Shown here in pieces: positions 34,142-42,558 of a stretch of 64,000 nt of DNA. A model generated the notes under the pieces. It was not told where the DNA came from. It saw nothing but the letters and a program-made list of their open reading frames with translations, and ran no database searches. Positions within the stretch are counted from its first letter, which is position 1. Each line of letters starts with the position of its first letter. Made by a program: the position numbers and the translations under genes. The DNA comes from Nonomuraea turcica (lineage in GTDB: Bacteria; Actinomycetota; Actinomycetes; Streptosporangiales; Streptosporangiaceae): NCBI RefSeq assembly GCF_030718205.1, contig NZ_JAUZQF010000002.1, positions 682,001 through 746,000 of the forward strand, in the 5' to 3' direction.

Positions 34142-35338
34142 GGCCCGAGGCCGACCAACGGGCGCACCACACGGTCAGCGCCTGCGGATCACCACCGAAC
34201 CGGCATGCTCGCATGACCTGCACGCGCCTCTCTCAGGAGCTTTCACATTGTGTGACCGCAAGGATACCAAGAGCTGACACTGTCGGGTAGAACGTACGCG
34301 CGATATCGTCGGCAGACTCATCCACAGACCAAATGGGTGGGGCCGGAACCGTCAGAGCCGCTCTGATACACCAGCGCCTTACCGATGAGGACAACCCAAC
34401 CCATACCCATACCCGCGTCCATGCCGTCACGTCCGCACTTCGGCCGCAACGCAACTAAAGGCACTTCATTCACCCTCATGCACACTCAAACACCAGCAAC
34501 TCCTACCCCCGCCGGAGGTCTCACTCGCGGACCGCTGTGTACGCCGAGCACCGTCCGGACTACGCGCACGCTGCAGTGCGCTGGGCGGTCGAGCCCGACC
34601 CGGCGATGCTCGCGAGCTGCGCCGCGCGCTGCCGGTCGTCCGTTCCACGGGTGCCACACACACTGGCAGAAACGGACCGCCGTACCCCGAGTCGAGATCG
34701 ATCAGCTTCGGCGGTGAGGATAGCGGCGTTCTCGCCAGCGGGTGAGGGCATCGGGCGACACGTGGGTGCAGCGGGCCAGGCCGGCGACGGAGGCGTGGCC
34801 TGAGTGGTCAGCAACAGCGACGAGCAGACCAGCCGCGTCGTTTCCGAGGCCGGGAGTCCTTCGAGCCGCTACGCCCCTGTCGAGGAGCCCGACCGCGCCT
34901 CACCGCAGTGACATGAGAATGAGCCTCATGACGATCTCCTTTGGGCCACGATCTTCCGCCGAGATCCGCGCCTACCTCAAAGCCCAGCTCAACGAGGCAC
35001 TTCGCCGGCCTGGCATGTTCGGCGGGGAGATAGCTCTGCGTCTCCTGTAATCCTGTAAGGGGACGGCGAGCAAGGCCCGCAACAAGCTGATCAAGTCGAG
35101 CTCACGGCCAGTGGACTCTCCAGCCACCCAGGACAGGTCATCGGCTCGACCGGGGCCGTGTCCGGCCGAACGCGCCGACCCCGGCCTCGACCCGCACTCC
35201 CCCTACGGCGACGAGCCGGCGCAGTGCCTGTTGTTCGAGGGGCACGTCGGACCTCACTGCTACCAATGAGCCACAGCCAGGACCCGCCACCGAAGCCGCG
35301 TCCATCCCATCGCCGGGAAACCGCTGCCCTTGTGGCGC
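34142..35338. other. Gene-poor region upstream of the TnpB-like gene
   Basis: About 1.2 kb with no complete gene. A short plus-strand frame (34913-35050) is listed separately. Another plus-strand frame ending at 35269 encodes PHSPYGDEPAQCLLFEGHVG followed by PHCYQ, which looks like the C-terminal end of a small cysteine-containing protein, but its upstream part is missing. On the minus strand at about 34720-34800 a helix-turn-helix-like stretch (ASVAGLARCTHVSPDALTRW) has no start. Probably eroded genes. Confidence 0.45.
34913..35050 (+). pseudogene. Short N-terminal gene fragment
   Basis: ATG 34913 opens a 45-codon frame (FGPRSSAEIRAYLKAQLNEA, then RRPGMFGGEIALRLL) ending in TAA. It looks like the first helices of a longer cytoplasmic protein cut short; I do not recognise the family. 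No strong ribosome site. Confidence 0.3.
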
Positions 35339-35695
35339 TCAGTCACCCGCTCCCTCATCGGGCTGCCTACCATCCACACTGGTGTCGAGGAGGTAGGCCC
35401 CGGCGTCGTGCAGAGTGATGCCATAGCCTGGCGCCTGGCCAGAAGGCGACCACTCGTTTGTCGCGCTGATCGCCTTGAAGCGGGTGTCGCGGGTCGGCCC
35501 GTCGCCGACGAGGTGGCCGCGCAAATGGCCGGCACGGTCGTACACGGCCCACCGGCCGGCGCCCACTTGCGGCATGGCGGCCGGGTTGTCCTTGAGCCAC
35601 TGCGCGTTGGCCGCGTGATTGATCCGCTCGTCGGCCCCGTTCGGCTGGGAGGGGCCACCTATGGCATGATCTTCGGTTTTGCGAGCACCACTCAT
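35339..35695 (-). CDS. Hypothetical protein
   Basis: 118 codons from ATG 35695, with only a weak purine-rich sequence upstream. Hydrophilic, no signal peptide or membrane segment. Recognisable only by composition: a polar N-terminus (GARKTEDHAIGGPSQPNG) and a folded-looking part with WAVYDRAGHLRGHLVGDGPT and GYGITLHDAGAYLLDT. I do not recognise the family. It stands alone between eroded regions, so it could be mobile or decaying, but its codon pattern (GC-rich third positions) looks coding. Confidence 0.5.
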   Translation of the reverse strand: MSGARKTEDHAIGGPSQPNGADERINHAANAQWLKDNPAAMPQVGAGRWAVYDRAGHLRGHLVGDGPTRDTRFKAISATNEWSPSGQAPGYGITLHDAGAYLLDTSVDGRQPDEGAGD

Positions 35696-36095
35696 GTTGC
35701 GTCTCGCTCTCTGATTGTGGCTGTTGCCCCTGAGACATCGGAGAAGCACTTTCAGCCTAGGAACACAAGGTATGGCACAGATCGCACTTAACCCGACGCT
35801 GTCGGGTTGCGCCTCCAGGAGCTTGATCCACTCGAGCTGTCCCATCGAGGGCATCAGATGCGAGGTAAGTGCCGGACACGAGCTGGAACGCACAGCCGAT
35901 CCGATATCTCCCACATGGAGCGTACAGTTCGTGATCAACACAGGGAGGAGCACACCGTGAGCCACCACGTGCTCCAACCCGCACGCAACTCAGTGATCTA
36001 CGCAGCGCAAGCTGCCCACTCGGATCGAAGGCGTCCCTGGTTCCAACTGTCACTCCCTGCGCCGTCCATGTGGGGGAAACCATGCCGACGGCGCC

Positions 36096-36526
36096 GGAGT
36101 GACGCCGCTTTCAGGACGCCGCGGCGGTCCTGATGTGATCGGCCAGCGACGACAGCGACGACAGCGGCAGTTCCCGATGCGTCCATGCCTGCCTGAGATC
36201 CTCCGGGGTGTAGCGGGGCAGCAGGTGAAGGTGGAAGTGGAACACGGTCTGCCAGGCCGTAGGGCCGGTAGCGTGCCAGATGTTCATCCCGCCCGGTTCC
36301 AACGCTCGCCGCAGCAGGGCGGCGGTGTGCACAGCACCCCGCATCAGCAGACCCGCGCGGTCCGGGCCGATGTCGGTCAGGTCGCGACAGTGCTCGCGGG
36401 GACAACCAGGGTGTGACCGCGAGTCGCCTGCGAGATGTCAAGGAAGGCGACCACGTGCTCGTCGGAGTAGACGATCTCCGCGGGGATCTCTCCGGCAACG
36501 ATGCCGCAAAAGGTACAGGTTCGCAT
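36096..36526 (-). repeat. Direct repeat, copy 1 (HIT gene segment)
   Basis: About 430 bases nearly identical to 46331-46769 in the same orientation, covering the HIT gene and a few bases after its stop. Similarity starts around GCCGGAGTGACGC and ends just before the ATG. The copies are 10.2 kb apart. Confidence 0.85.
36111..36526 (-). pseudogene. HIT-family hydrolase gene, frameshifted copy
   Basis: Second copy of the HIT gene at 46350. Starts RTCTFCGIVAGEIPAEIVY and continues to GHTLVVP, then loses frame because a run of five G in the intact copy (46637-46641) is four G here (36398-36401). The other frame carries the rest, including the HIT motif FHFHLHLLPRY and the C-terminus. Apart from that deletion and one missing codon at the start, the copies align base for base. 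The start codon directly abuts a transporter remnant (36530-36695). Confidence 0.85.
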
Positions 36527-36529
36527 CAT

Positions 36530-36695
36530 GGGCAGCGGTGGCCGTAACGATGACAACAGGACGCAGGCCGTACCTGTCCACAAGCCTTCCCGAGACCGGC
36601 GACACCGTCGTGGCTGTAGCCGGGGATCTGGGCCAGCATGCCGACCAGCAGCAACGTAGCGACCCCCGGGATCTTGAGCAGTCATCGACATGAGC
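36530..36695 (-). pseudogene. MFS transporter, head-and-inner fragment
   Basis: One frame gives LLKIPGVATLLLVGMLAQIP, typical of the first helix of drug/metabolite MFS transporters; after a short switch another frame gives SGRLVDRYGLRPVVIVTATA, the loop and third helix (motif A, GRLVDRYGLRP). The second helix and all later parts are gone, and the sequence runs into the HIT start. Two pieces totalling about 50 residues of an expected 400. Confidence 0.6.
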
Positions 36696-36849
36696 CGAGG
36701 ACCATATTGCGGGTTCCTTTCGCACGAATCTACACGTTGCGCGAGTAGCCACGTCGCTCACAACCCTCAGCACAGGATCGGATGGCGAAGGAACGTCGCA
36801 ACCTCGGGCGATGTGGTTGATGGGCATGCTTAGCGCGCACGGCGGCAGC

Positions 36850-37036
36850 ATCAGGTCGCGATCCCGGCGATGCCCGTCGATAGCAGGCGGTGAATCGGGA
36901 GGCTGCGCCGATCTTCTCGGAGCCGGCCAGGACGTAGGCGACAGGCTTGGTAGGCACGGGACGCCTCAGAGGCGGCTGCGGTCTCAGACGGCAGTAGTGT
37001 GCACGTTTTTTCTTGTTTCTTCCGATTGATTCCTAG
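36850..37036 (-). pseudogene. Eroded deoR-type regulator (head and tail only)
   Basis: The coding piece (AYVLAGSEKIGAASRFT) matches the C-terminal YVLASSEKIGAASRFTV of the intact DeoR regulator at 37480-38229. About 40 bases further, 37000-37034 matches the upstream region and start of that gene (TGCACGTTT, then GTT and TTCCGA, about 27 of 37 bases). The roughly 200 codons between are missing. It is thus a second deoR copy reduced to promoter/start plus tail, now lying in front of the DUF4406-like gene. Confidence 0.6.
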
Positions 37037-37042
37037 TATAGT
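37034..37042 (+). promoter_or_regulatory. -10 region of a probably leaderless gene
   Basis: TAGTAT (37034-37039) and TATAGT (37037-37042) lie 8-12 bases before GTG 37051, with TTGTTT at 37013-37018 as a possible -35. There is no ribosome site, so transcription probably starts at or next to the start codon. Confidence 0.5.
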
Positions 37043-37050
37043 TCGGCACC

Positions 37051-37413
37051 GTGATGATTCTGATCGCCGGGCCCTACCGTTCCGGCACAAACGATGATCC
37101 GGAACTGATGGCAAACAACCTGGCCCGACTGGAGGAGGCGGCATGGCCGATCTTCCGCAGCGGCCACGTCCCGATGATCGGGGAGTGGGTGGCTCTGCCC
37201 GTGCTGCGTGGCGCGGGTGGCACCGGGCCGGCCGATCCTGTGGCCGAGCAGATCATGTATCCCACCGCGGAGCGGCTGCTCCGGCACTGTGACGCGGTTC
37301 TTCGGCTGCCGGGCGAGTCCACCGGCGCCGATGAGGACGTACGGATCGCGACCGAACGCGGTCTGCCCGTCTACCCTCGCGTCGAGGACATCCCGGGCTA
37401 CCGGGCCTCCTGA
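37051..37413 (+). CDS. DUF4406-like protein (nucleoside deoxyribosyltransferase-like fold)
   Basis: 120 residues starting GTG ATG at 37051/37054. The N-terminal strand and glycine loop MILIAGPYRSGTNDDPELM, followed by VPMIGEWVALPVL and a C-terminal CDAVLRLPGESTGADEDVRI, match the small DUF4406 family, related to nucleoside 2-deoxyribosyltransferases. Activity is not established for this type. No ribosome site; a -10 box just before the start suggests a leaderless message. It lies convergent with the DeoR regulator gene downstream and carries the relic of a deoR upstream region in its own promoter area, so regulation by that DeoR protein is plausible. Confidence 0.78.
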   Translation: MMILIAGPYRSGTNDDPELMANNLARLEEAAWPIFRSGHVPMIGEWVALPVLRGAGGTGPADPVAEQIMYPTAERLLRHCDAVLRLPGESTGADEDVRIATERGLPVYPRVEDIPGYRAS

Positions 37414-37479
37414 GTCCAAACGCTCACCGTGGACACGACACGGCAGGCGGAGCGAATCGAACGACGGAGACCGCGCACG

Positions 37480-38229
37480 CTAGGTGGCGTGGATGATGGG
37501 CGCGCTGAGCGCCCGTACGGTGGCGTTCTCGCTGCCGGCGTCGGTGACGACCCCAGCGACGTCCGCCAATGGCAGAACGGTGAAACGGGAGGCCGCGCCG
37601 ATCTTCTCCGAGCTGGCCAGCACGTAGGTGTCGGCGGCCTGGCGGGCCAAGGCGCGCTTCATCGCAGCCTCATCGGCGTCGTCCGTAGTCAGCCCCGCCT
37701 CGGGATGCACGCCGGTCACGCCGAGCAGGAAGAGGTCGGCGTGCAGGCCGCGGGCGGCTTCAACTGCGGCGGCGCCACAGGCGACCATCGAATGCTTGAA
37801 CAGTCGTCCGCCGATCAGGTACACCTCCACGTCCTGATGGCCGGCCAGCGCGCTGGCCACGGTAGGGCTGTGAGTGACCACGGTGGCGCGCAGGTCGAGG
37901 GGGAGCGCGCGGACGACTGCGAGGGTGGTAGTGCCACCGTCGAGGATCGCGGTGCTGCCAGGTTCGATCAGCGCCGCTGCGGCGGCGGCCACGCGCTGCT
38001 TGCCGGAGACCTCGACGTGCTGGCGGGTTGCGTAGTCGGCGATCGCGGGAGAAACGGGCAACGCGCCGCCGTACACCCGCTGACACAAACCCGCCGCGGC
38101 CAGATCGCGCAGATCGCGGCGAATACTGTCCTCAGAGATACCGAGTTCCGCGGCGAGATCTTTGGCGATGATCCGGCCATCCCGGCTGAGACGTTCCAGG
38201 AGCAAGTCACGGCGTTGGGCGGCCAGCAT
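37480..38229 (-). CDS. DeoR/GlpR-family transcriptional regulator
   Basis: 249 residues, ATG 38229 preceded by GAGGAGAAA. N-terminal DeoR helix-turn-helix: RRDLLLERLSRDGRIIAKDL, ELGISEDSIRRDLRDLAAAG and GGALPVSP. The C-terminal sugar-phosphate-sensor domain shows GSTAILDGGTTTLAVVRALP, EVYLIGGRLF, FLLGVTGVHPEAGLT and YVLASSEKIGAASRFTVLPL. Such repressors are released by a phosphorylated sugar. A partial second copy lies at 36850-37036. The upstream sequence (38231-38267) is repeated there, marking it as a probable operator. Confidence 0.92.
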   Translation of the reverse strand: MLAAQRRDLLLERLSRDGRIIAKDLAAELGISEDSIRRDLRDLAAAGLCQRVYGGALPVSPAIADYATRQHVEVSGKQRVAAAAAALIEPGSTAILDGGTTTLAVVRALPLDLRATVVTHSPTVASALAGHQDVEVYLIGGRLFKHSMVACGAAAVEAARGLHADLFLLGVTGVHPEAGLTTDDADEAAMKRALARQAADTYVLASSEKIGAASRFTVLPLADVAGVVTDAGSENATVRALSAPIIHAT

Positions 38230-38267
38230 GCACGTTTCTCCTCGTTCTTTCCGAGAGATTCATCTTA
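38229..38267. promoter_or_regulatory. Upstream region of the DeoR gene, partly repeated at 37000-37034
   Basis: Contains two TTTC-type half-elements (GTTTCTCC and GTTCTTTCC), as in DeoR-family operators, and AT-rich GATTCATCTTATCG. About 27 of 37 bases match the sequence before the DUF4406-like gene. Confidence 0.45.
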
Positions 38268-38399
38268 TCGTCCCGTAGCGCCAGCCGGGCCGCGCTCGAC
38301 GCCCGTTTCAACGCGGCCGAGGCCGCGTGCTCCAGGAGTTGCTGACCGGATCATCGCCGTCCGCCGACCTCGCGGGCAGAGGGAGGCCCCTGATTCAGG

Positions 38400-38680
38400 A
38401 GCCTCATTGCGTGCGGAGTCGGAATGATCCGCCCGCCCGAGTACGCGCCGTGGTGGAGAGTCACGGTGGCCGATACCTTGGCGTCGGCGGCCAGGTCAAC
38501 GTGGCCGAGGGCGAGCCGATGTTGACCTACCCCGTCCTCATCAAGTTCCCCGACCTGGCGGCCGCGCACGGCTGATATGACTCGCCCGAATACCAGGAGC
38601 TCAAGGCGCTGCGGCAGTCCGGCTCCAAGGCCAACGCCACCTTCTTCGAGACCGGCCCCTCCGAGCTGCTGGCCGCGTAG
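38400..38680 (+). pseudogene. DUF1330 gene with an in-frame stop
   Basis: One frame encodes ESHGGRYLGVGGQVNVAEGE, PVLIKFPDLAAAHG, then TGA at 38573-38575, then YDSPEYQELKALRQSGSKAN. In DUF1330 proteins the stop position is a tryptophan (AxxWYDSPEY), so TGG has become TGA. The N-terminal strand is also missing. The end (TAG 38680) is intact. Confidence 0.7.
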
Positions 38681-38869
38681 CCAACTCTCACCGGTCAGTC
38701 CGCTTGCCCCACGTACCAGGAAGAAGAGAAACATGTCACGAGACCAACTCCACTCGGACGTCCAAGGGCAGGCCCGTACCATCTGCCTTGCCCTTAGCGC
38801 GGCTCGGACCGGCCTGCGCTTGGCCCCACGCCGATGAGTCTGGCGGAGGCCGCTATCCCATCGCGGTGA

Positions 38870-38980
38870 ACGCCGACAAACCAAGTGACATTCACCGCCG
38901 TCACCACCGCCCGGCTCCGGATCGTGTTGCAGAGTGGCCAGGCCCCGGTCGGGTTGCTGGAGGTCCGCGCCTTCGGCTGA
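38870..38980 (+). pseudogene. C-terminal tail of a secreted glycosidase-type gene
   Basis: The frame ending at TGA 38980 reads QVTFTAVTTARLRIVLQSGQ then APVGLLEVRAFG. This is the characteristic last strand pair of jelly-roll or discoidin-like ends of actinobacterial glycoside hydrolases (VTFxPVTTxxLRLxL...xxEVxxxG). Nothing upstream in this frame fits. A 34-codon frame at about 38733-38837 between this and the DUF1330 remnant has no recognisable content. Confidence 0.4.
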
Positions 38981-39102
38981 CGCACGCGGGTCAGCCGAAA
39001 ACTTCTGCGACAGGTCGCAAAGATGCCCCCGCTCTGCCGCGTCCTTATGGCAACAAAGGATGCGAAACGTGCATCTACCTATTCATCACTCAATAGGTGG
39101 TT

Positions 39103-39116
39103 TGACACGTTTGTCA
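39103..39116. promoter_or_regulatory. Perfect TGACA-CGTT-TGTCA palindrome before the deacetylase operon
   Basis: Exact five-base arms with a 4-base centre, 24 bases before ATG 39141. Its left half overlaps TTGACA (39102-39107), a good -35 box, so a repressor bound here would compete with polymerase. Confidence 0.5.
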
Positions 39117-39140
39117 TGAAGAGCGGAGTTCCAGCGGCCG

Positions 39141-40559
39141 ATGCAACCTCCACATAAGATCACCACGCTGCTCGCCGTCGCATGCCTGCTGACGGCGGGC
39201 TGCGCGGTGTCCGGCGCGGTGCCTGCCCAGAACGGCCGGCGTACGCCCGTGACCGGCATCGTGCACCAGCCCGACGAGATCTCGACCGTCTCGCCGACGT
39301 GGATCGACGGCCTGCGGGTGGTCCGCGACAGCAGCAACGACCGATCGTGCGCCTGGTCAATCGCGTACCCGCGGGTGCCGGGTGCTGACTCGTTCACCGC
39401 GGCGCTGCGGCGCATGGCGGAGGACCGGCGCGCCGAATTCCTCCGCCAGGCGTGCGACCATTCCGCCGAGCTGAACCTGGACTTCGCGTTCCTGGTCGCC
39501 TCGGGAGACGTCATCGGGGTGCGCTACACCGAATGGTGGCTGGGCGGCGCCGGCGACGGCAAATCCACGACCACGCGCTGGTACGACGGGAAGACAGGCC
39601 AAGCCCTGCCTGCGGTTTCCCTCATCGACCCCGACGCGTTCGGCAAACTCGCCGCCGGGCTCGGCACGGCGCTGTCGAGGAAGCAGGGCTTCGACTCCGG
39701 GGCGTTGCGCAGCGTCATGGCCGACGACGCCTCCCGGACCCGTTACCTGGACGATCTGGCGTTCACCGCCCGCGGCGACCTGGTGGTGACCTTCGACGAG
39801 AGCGTGGTGGGGGTGGCGCCCGCGGGGCAACTGCGGGCCGTGCTGCCTGCCTCGATCGCGCGCCCGCTGTTGTCGGACTTCGGCCGTAGGGTGCAGCGGC
39901 AGGTCGTGGAGCCCGAGCGGCGCCTCGGCCTGAACGGCTCCGTCTCCCCGACGCCCACGCTTGCCCCGGCAACGGAGGGGACCGCCGACTGCCGGCAGGT
40001 CAAGTGCGTGGCGCTGACGTTCGACGACGGCCCCGGGCCGTACACCCAGACGTTGCTGGCCCATCTGGCCAAGTTCCACGCGCGTGCCACGTTCTTCGTC
40101 GTGGGACAGAACGTCGCGATAAGTCCAGACGTCGTGCGCCAGACCGCCGAGGCCGGGCACGAGCTCGGCAACCACAGCTGGTCGCACCGCGACCTGACCA
40201 GGCTGACGGCGGCCCAGGTGCGGGATGATCTGCGCCGCACGGATGAGGCCATCAAGAAGGCGTCGGAAGTGTCGCCGCGTATCGTCCGGCCCCCATACGG
40301 AGCCGTCAACGACGTTGTGCGTGAGCAGACGCCGCATCCCCTCATCCTGTGGGGCGTGGACACCCTGGACTGGAAGTACCGCGACTCCGCCCGGGTGACC
40401 CGCGCGGCCGTGTCGGGGGCCAAGCCCGGCGCGATCATCCTTTTTCATGACATCCACCCGACCACGGTGGCGGCCATCCCGCGGATCCTCCATACGTTGT
40501 CCGGCCGCGGCTACCACTTCGTCACGGTTACCCAGCTGCGCGACGAGGCCGCGAGGTGA
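39141..40559 (+). CDS. Polysaccharide deacetylase lipoprotein
   Basis: 472-residue exported lipoprotein with lipobox LLTAGC near residue 21. Residues about 50-260 form a DUF3298/RsiV-like beta domain (DFAFLVASGDVIGVRYTEWW, AGQLRAVLPASIARPLL). Residues about 280-470 are a NodB-type deacetylase: VALTFDDGPGPYTQTLL (catalytic and metal Asp pair), GNHSWSHRDLTRL (two metal His), RIVRPPYGAVND and ILFHDIHPTT. It removes acetyl groups from peptidoglycan or another cell-surface polymer. The stop overlaps the GTG of the sigma factor gene. The RsiV-like domain next to a sigma factor suggests a sensing role. Confidence 0.9.
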   Translation: MQPPHKITTLLAVACLLTAGCAVSGAVPAQNGRRTPVTGIVHQPDEISTVSPTWIDGLRVVRDSSNDRSCAWSIAYPRVPGADSFTAALRRMAEDRRAEFLRQACDHSAELNLDFAFLVASGDVIGVRYTEWWLGGAGDGKSTTTRWYDGKTGQALPAVSLIDPDAFGKLAAGLGTALSRKQGFDSGALRSVMADDASRTRYLDDLAFTARGDLVVTFDESVVGVAPAGQLRAVLPASIARPLLSDFGRRVQRQVVEPERRLGLNGSVSPTPTLAPATEGTADCRQVKCVALTFDDGPGPYTQTLLAHLAKFHARATFFVVGQNVAISPDVVRQTAEAGHELGNHSWSHRDLTRLTAAQVRDDLRRTDEAIKKASEVSPRIVRPPYGAVNDVVREQTPHPLILWGVDTLDWKYRDSARVTRAAVSGAKPGAIILFHDIHPTTVAAIPRILHTLSGRGYHFVTVTQLRDEAAR

Positions 40560-41062
40560 GCGCGAACCGGCGGGAGTTCGACGAGTTCGTGGCGGCGCGC
40601 TCGGCCGCGTTCATGCGCCTGGCTTACCTGCTGACGGCCGGTGACCAGCACGCGGCCGAGGACCTGCTGCAGACCAGCCTGGCCAAGACCGCGCTCAAAT
40701 GGAGCAAGATCGACGATCCGGACGGCTATCTCCGGCAGGTGATGTACCGCCAGCAGATCTCGTGGTGGCGGCGCAGGCGGGAGTACGCCGTCCCGGAGAT
40801 TCCCGAGCAGGCGAACGCGGCGGACGCCACGCACGGCGTCGAGCTCAAGATCATGGTCCAGCAGGCGCTCGGCAGGCTGACCGCCAAGCAGCGGGCCGTG
40901 CTGGTGCTCCGCTACTTCGAAGACCAGTCGGAATCCACCGTGGCCGCGACCCTCGGCTGCAGCATCGGCACGGTACGCAGCACCGCCCACCGGGCCCTGG
41001 CTCGGCTCCTGCAGTTGTGCCCCGAACTCCACGACCTGTATACCCGCTCGGGAAGGACCTGA
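40556..41062 (+). CDS. SigE-family RNA polymerase sigma-70 factor (ECF type)
   Basis: 168 residues, GTG 40556 overlapping the deacetylase stop (GTGA). Region 2: FDEFVAARSAAFMRLAYLLT and AEDLLQTSLAKTALKWSKID; region 4: LTAKQRAVLVLRYFEDQSE and TVAATLGCSIGTVRSTAHRA. The length and the AFMRLAYLLTGD-like start are typical of the actinobacterial SigE-like ECF family (ECF39/SigE type). One base separates it from the next gene, whose product has a cytoplasmic N-terminus, one membrane helix and an outside propeller, the topology expected of an anti-sigma-type partner. Confidence 0.93.
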   Translation: MSANRREFDEFVAARSAAFMRLAYLLTAGDQHAAEDLLQTSLAKTALKWSKIDDPDGYLRQVMYRQQISWWRRRREYAVPEIPEQANAADATHGVELKIMVQQALGRLTAKQRAVLVLRYFEDQSESTVAATLGCSIGTVRSTAHRALARLLQLCPELHDLYTRSGRT

Positions 41063-41063
41063 C

Positions 41064-42197
41064 ATGACCACTGACGAGCTGCTGAAAGACACGCTCACCG
41101 CGGTGGCCGACCAGGCCAGGACGCCGACCGGCGTGGCGCACGCCGCATGGCGGCAGCGGACCCGCATGCGGATCAGGAGAGCGGCCACCACCGCGGCCGC
41201 CGTGGCCGCCGCCGTCACCGTCGGCGCGATCACGGCACCTTCCCTTGTCGCGCGGGAGGACCCTCCGGTCGCGACCAGCGTTATCGCTGGAGGGATAGCA
41301 GCCGATCTCAGCCACGCCCCGCCTGTGACCCGCGTCGCCGCCGGACGCGTCACGCTCACCGCGTACGCCGACTGCGCGTCGAGTTGCGACTGGTACCTGT
41401 TCACGCACGCCGGCGCGAGCGGCTACACGGCGGCTCCATGGGGATGGATCGACGTGGCGCCCGGAGGCCGGACGGCCGCGGTGCTGGAGAAGAAGCTGCC
41501 CGCGCGCCGGATCGGCCTGGTCGACACCACCGCCGCCTCGGTGCGGCGCTGGATCGACCTCGGCCGCGCCGTCGCAGGCAGCGTCGCCTGGTCCCCGGAC
41601 GGGAAGCGGCTCCTGGTCACCACGTACGACGCCGACCCCGGACTGCTCGACGACCCCGGCGAAGCAGGACCGTCCAGAACCGGCTTCGCCATCGTGGACG
41701 TGGCGAGCAGCGAGACCACCTTCCACAGCCTGCCTGACGACTCCGGCATGCGCAGCGACTTGTCCTGGAGCCGCGACGGCTCGCTGATCTGGGAGGACAT
41801 CGGCGCCCGCCAGCAACCCCGCGCGTACTACGACCTCACCGGGCAGCCCCGCCCCGGCCCGGATCAGGAGTCCTCGAGCGACCAGCCCGCCGGGCTGTCC
41901 CCCGACGGCCGGCGCCTGGCCATGGGCGGCAGGAGCGGCTCGGCCCCCTTCGTCGCCGAAATCGCCTCCGGTCAGACCACGCTCCTGGAACCGGGCGGCG
42001 GTCAGGCCATCGTGCGATTGCTCGCCTGGGCCGACGACACGCATCTGATCGCCTGGATGGCGGACAGCGGCGGCGACAAATCCCGCTACCGCCTGGTGCT
42101 GGTCGACGTGACGGGAAAGCCGGAGTTCACAGCCCTGACCGGCTGGACCGACCGGCTCACCCGCCCGAGCTGGCTGCCGTCCTTCACAGAGTCCTGA
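41064..42197 (+). CDS. Membrane-anchored propeller protein, probable partner of the sigma factor
   Basis: 377 residues, ATG 41064 with a GGAAGGA ribosome site. A cytoplasmic N-terminus of about 33 residues (DELLKDTLTAVADQARTPTG) is followed by one membrane helix (AATTAAAVAAAVTVGAITA). The outside part has PD40/TolB-like propeller blades with WSPDGKRLLVTTYD, LSWSRDGSLIWED and GLSPDGRRLAMGG. This topology is repeated in many actinobacterial SigE operons. An anti-sigma role is inferred from gene order; no zinc-binding anti-sigma motif is visible in the short N-terminus. Confidence 0.8.
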   Translation: MTTDELLKDTLTAVADQARTPTGVAHAAWRQRTRMRIRRAATTAAAVAAAVTVGAITAPSLVAREDPPVATSVIAGGIAADLSHAPPVTRVAAGRVTLTAYADCASSCDWYLFTHAGASGYTAAPWGWIDVAPGGRTAAVLEKKLPARRIGLVDTTAASVRRWIDLGRAVAGSVAWSPDGKRLLVTTYDADPGLLDDPGEAGPSRTGFAIVDVASSETTFHSLPDDSGMRSDLSWSRDGSLIWEDIGARQQPRAYYDLTGQPRPGPDQESSSDQPAGLSPDGRRLAMGGRSGSAPFVAEIASGQTTLLEPGGGQAIVRLLAWADDTHLIAWMADSGGDKSRYRLVLVDVTGKPEFTALTGWTDRLTRPSWLPSFTES

Positions 42198-42441
42198 ATC
42201 CCTTAATGATGAGCCAGCCCGCCAGGCTCAGCTCCCAGCCGAACACCGGGATCGCCACGACCGCCCCCAGCGTCGACACCTGCTCGACCAGGCCGGAGAT
42301 CGTGGCGGTCGCCGACGCGAACACCAGCGGCCCGCCCACCAGCCTCAGCACGAAGCTGGGCCCGAGCAGGAACGTTCAGTTGTGGATCGCGACCAGGCCA
42401 TGCTTACGGAACCGCGCCAGTCCCCGACCCACCCCATTCAC
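42184..42441 (-). pseudogene. DUF4386 membrane protein remnant with in-frame stop
   Basis: The minus strand reads ARFRKHGLVAIHN, TGA, TFLLGPSFVLRLVGGPLVFA, TISGLVEQVSTLGAVVAIPV and FGWELSLAGWLIIKGFRTL. DUF4386 proteins have HNWTFLLGP at the stop, so TGG became TGA. The first four helices are missing and there is probably a deletion after GPSF. Its stop overlaps the end of the propeller gene. Confidence 0.65.
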
Positions 42442-42558
42442 GATGTGAGCTGGGTGTATGTGGTAGCCAGGCACGGCGCGACGGGGAACCAGCGGGCGCA
42501 TGCTTGGTGGCGGCACGCTACGCAGACCCGCCATCGCTGTGCACTAAATTTGTAGACC

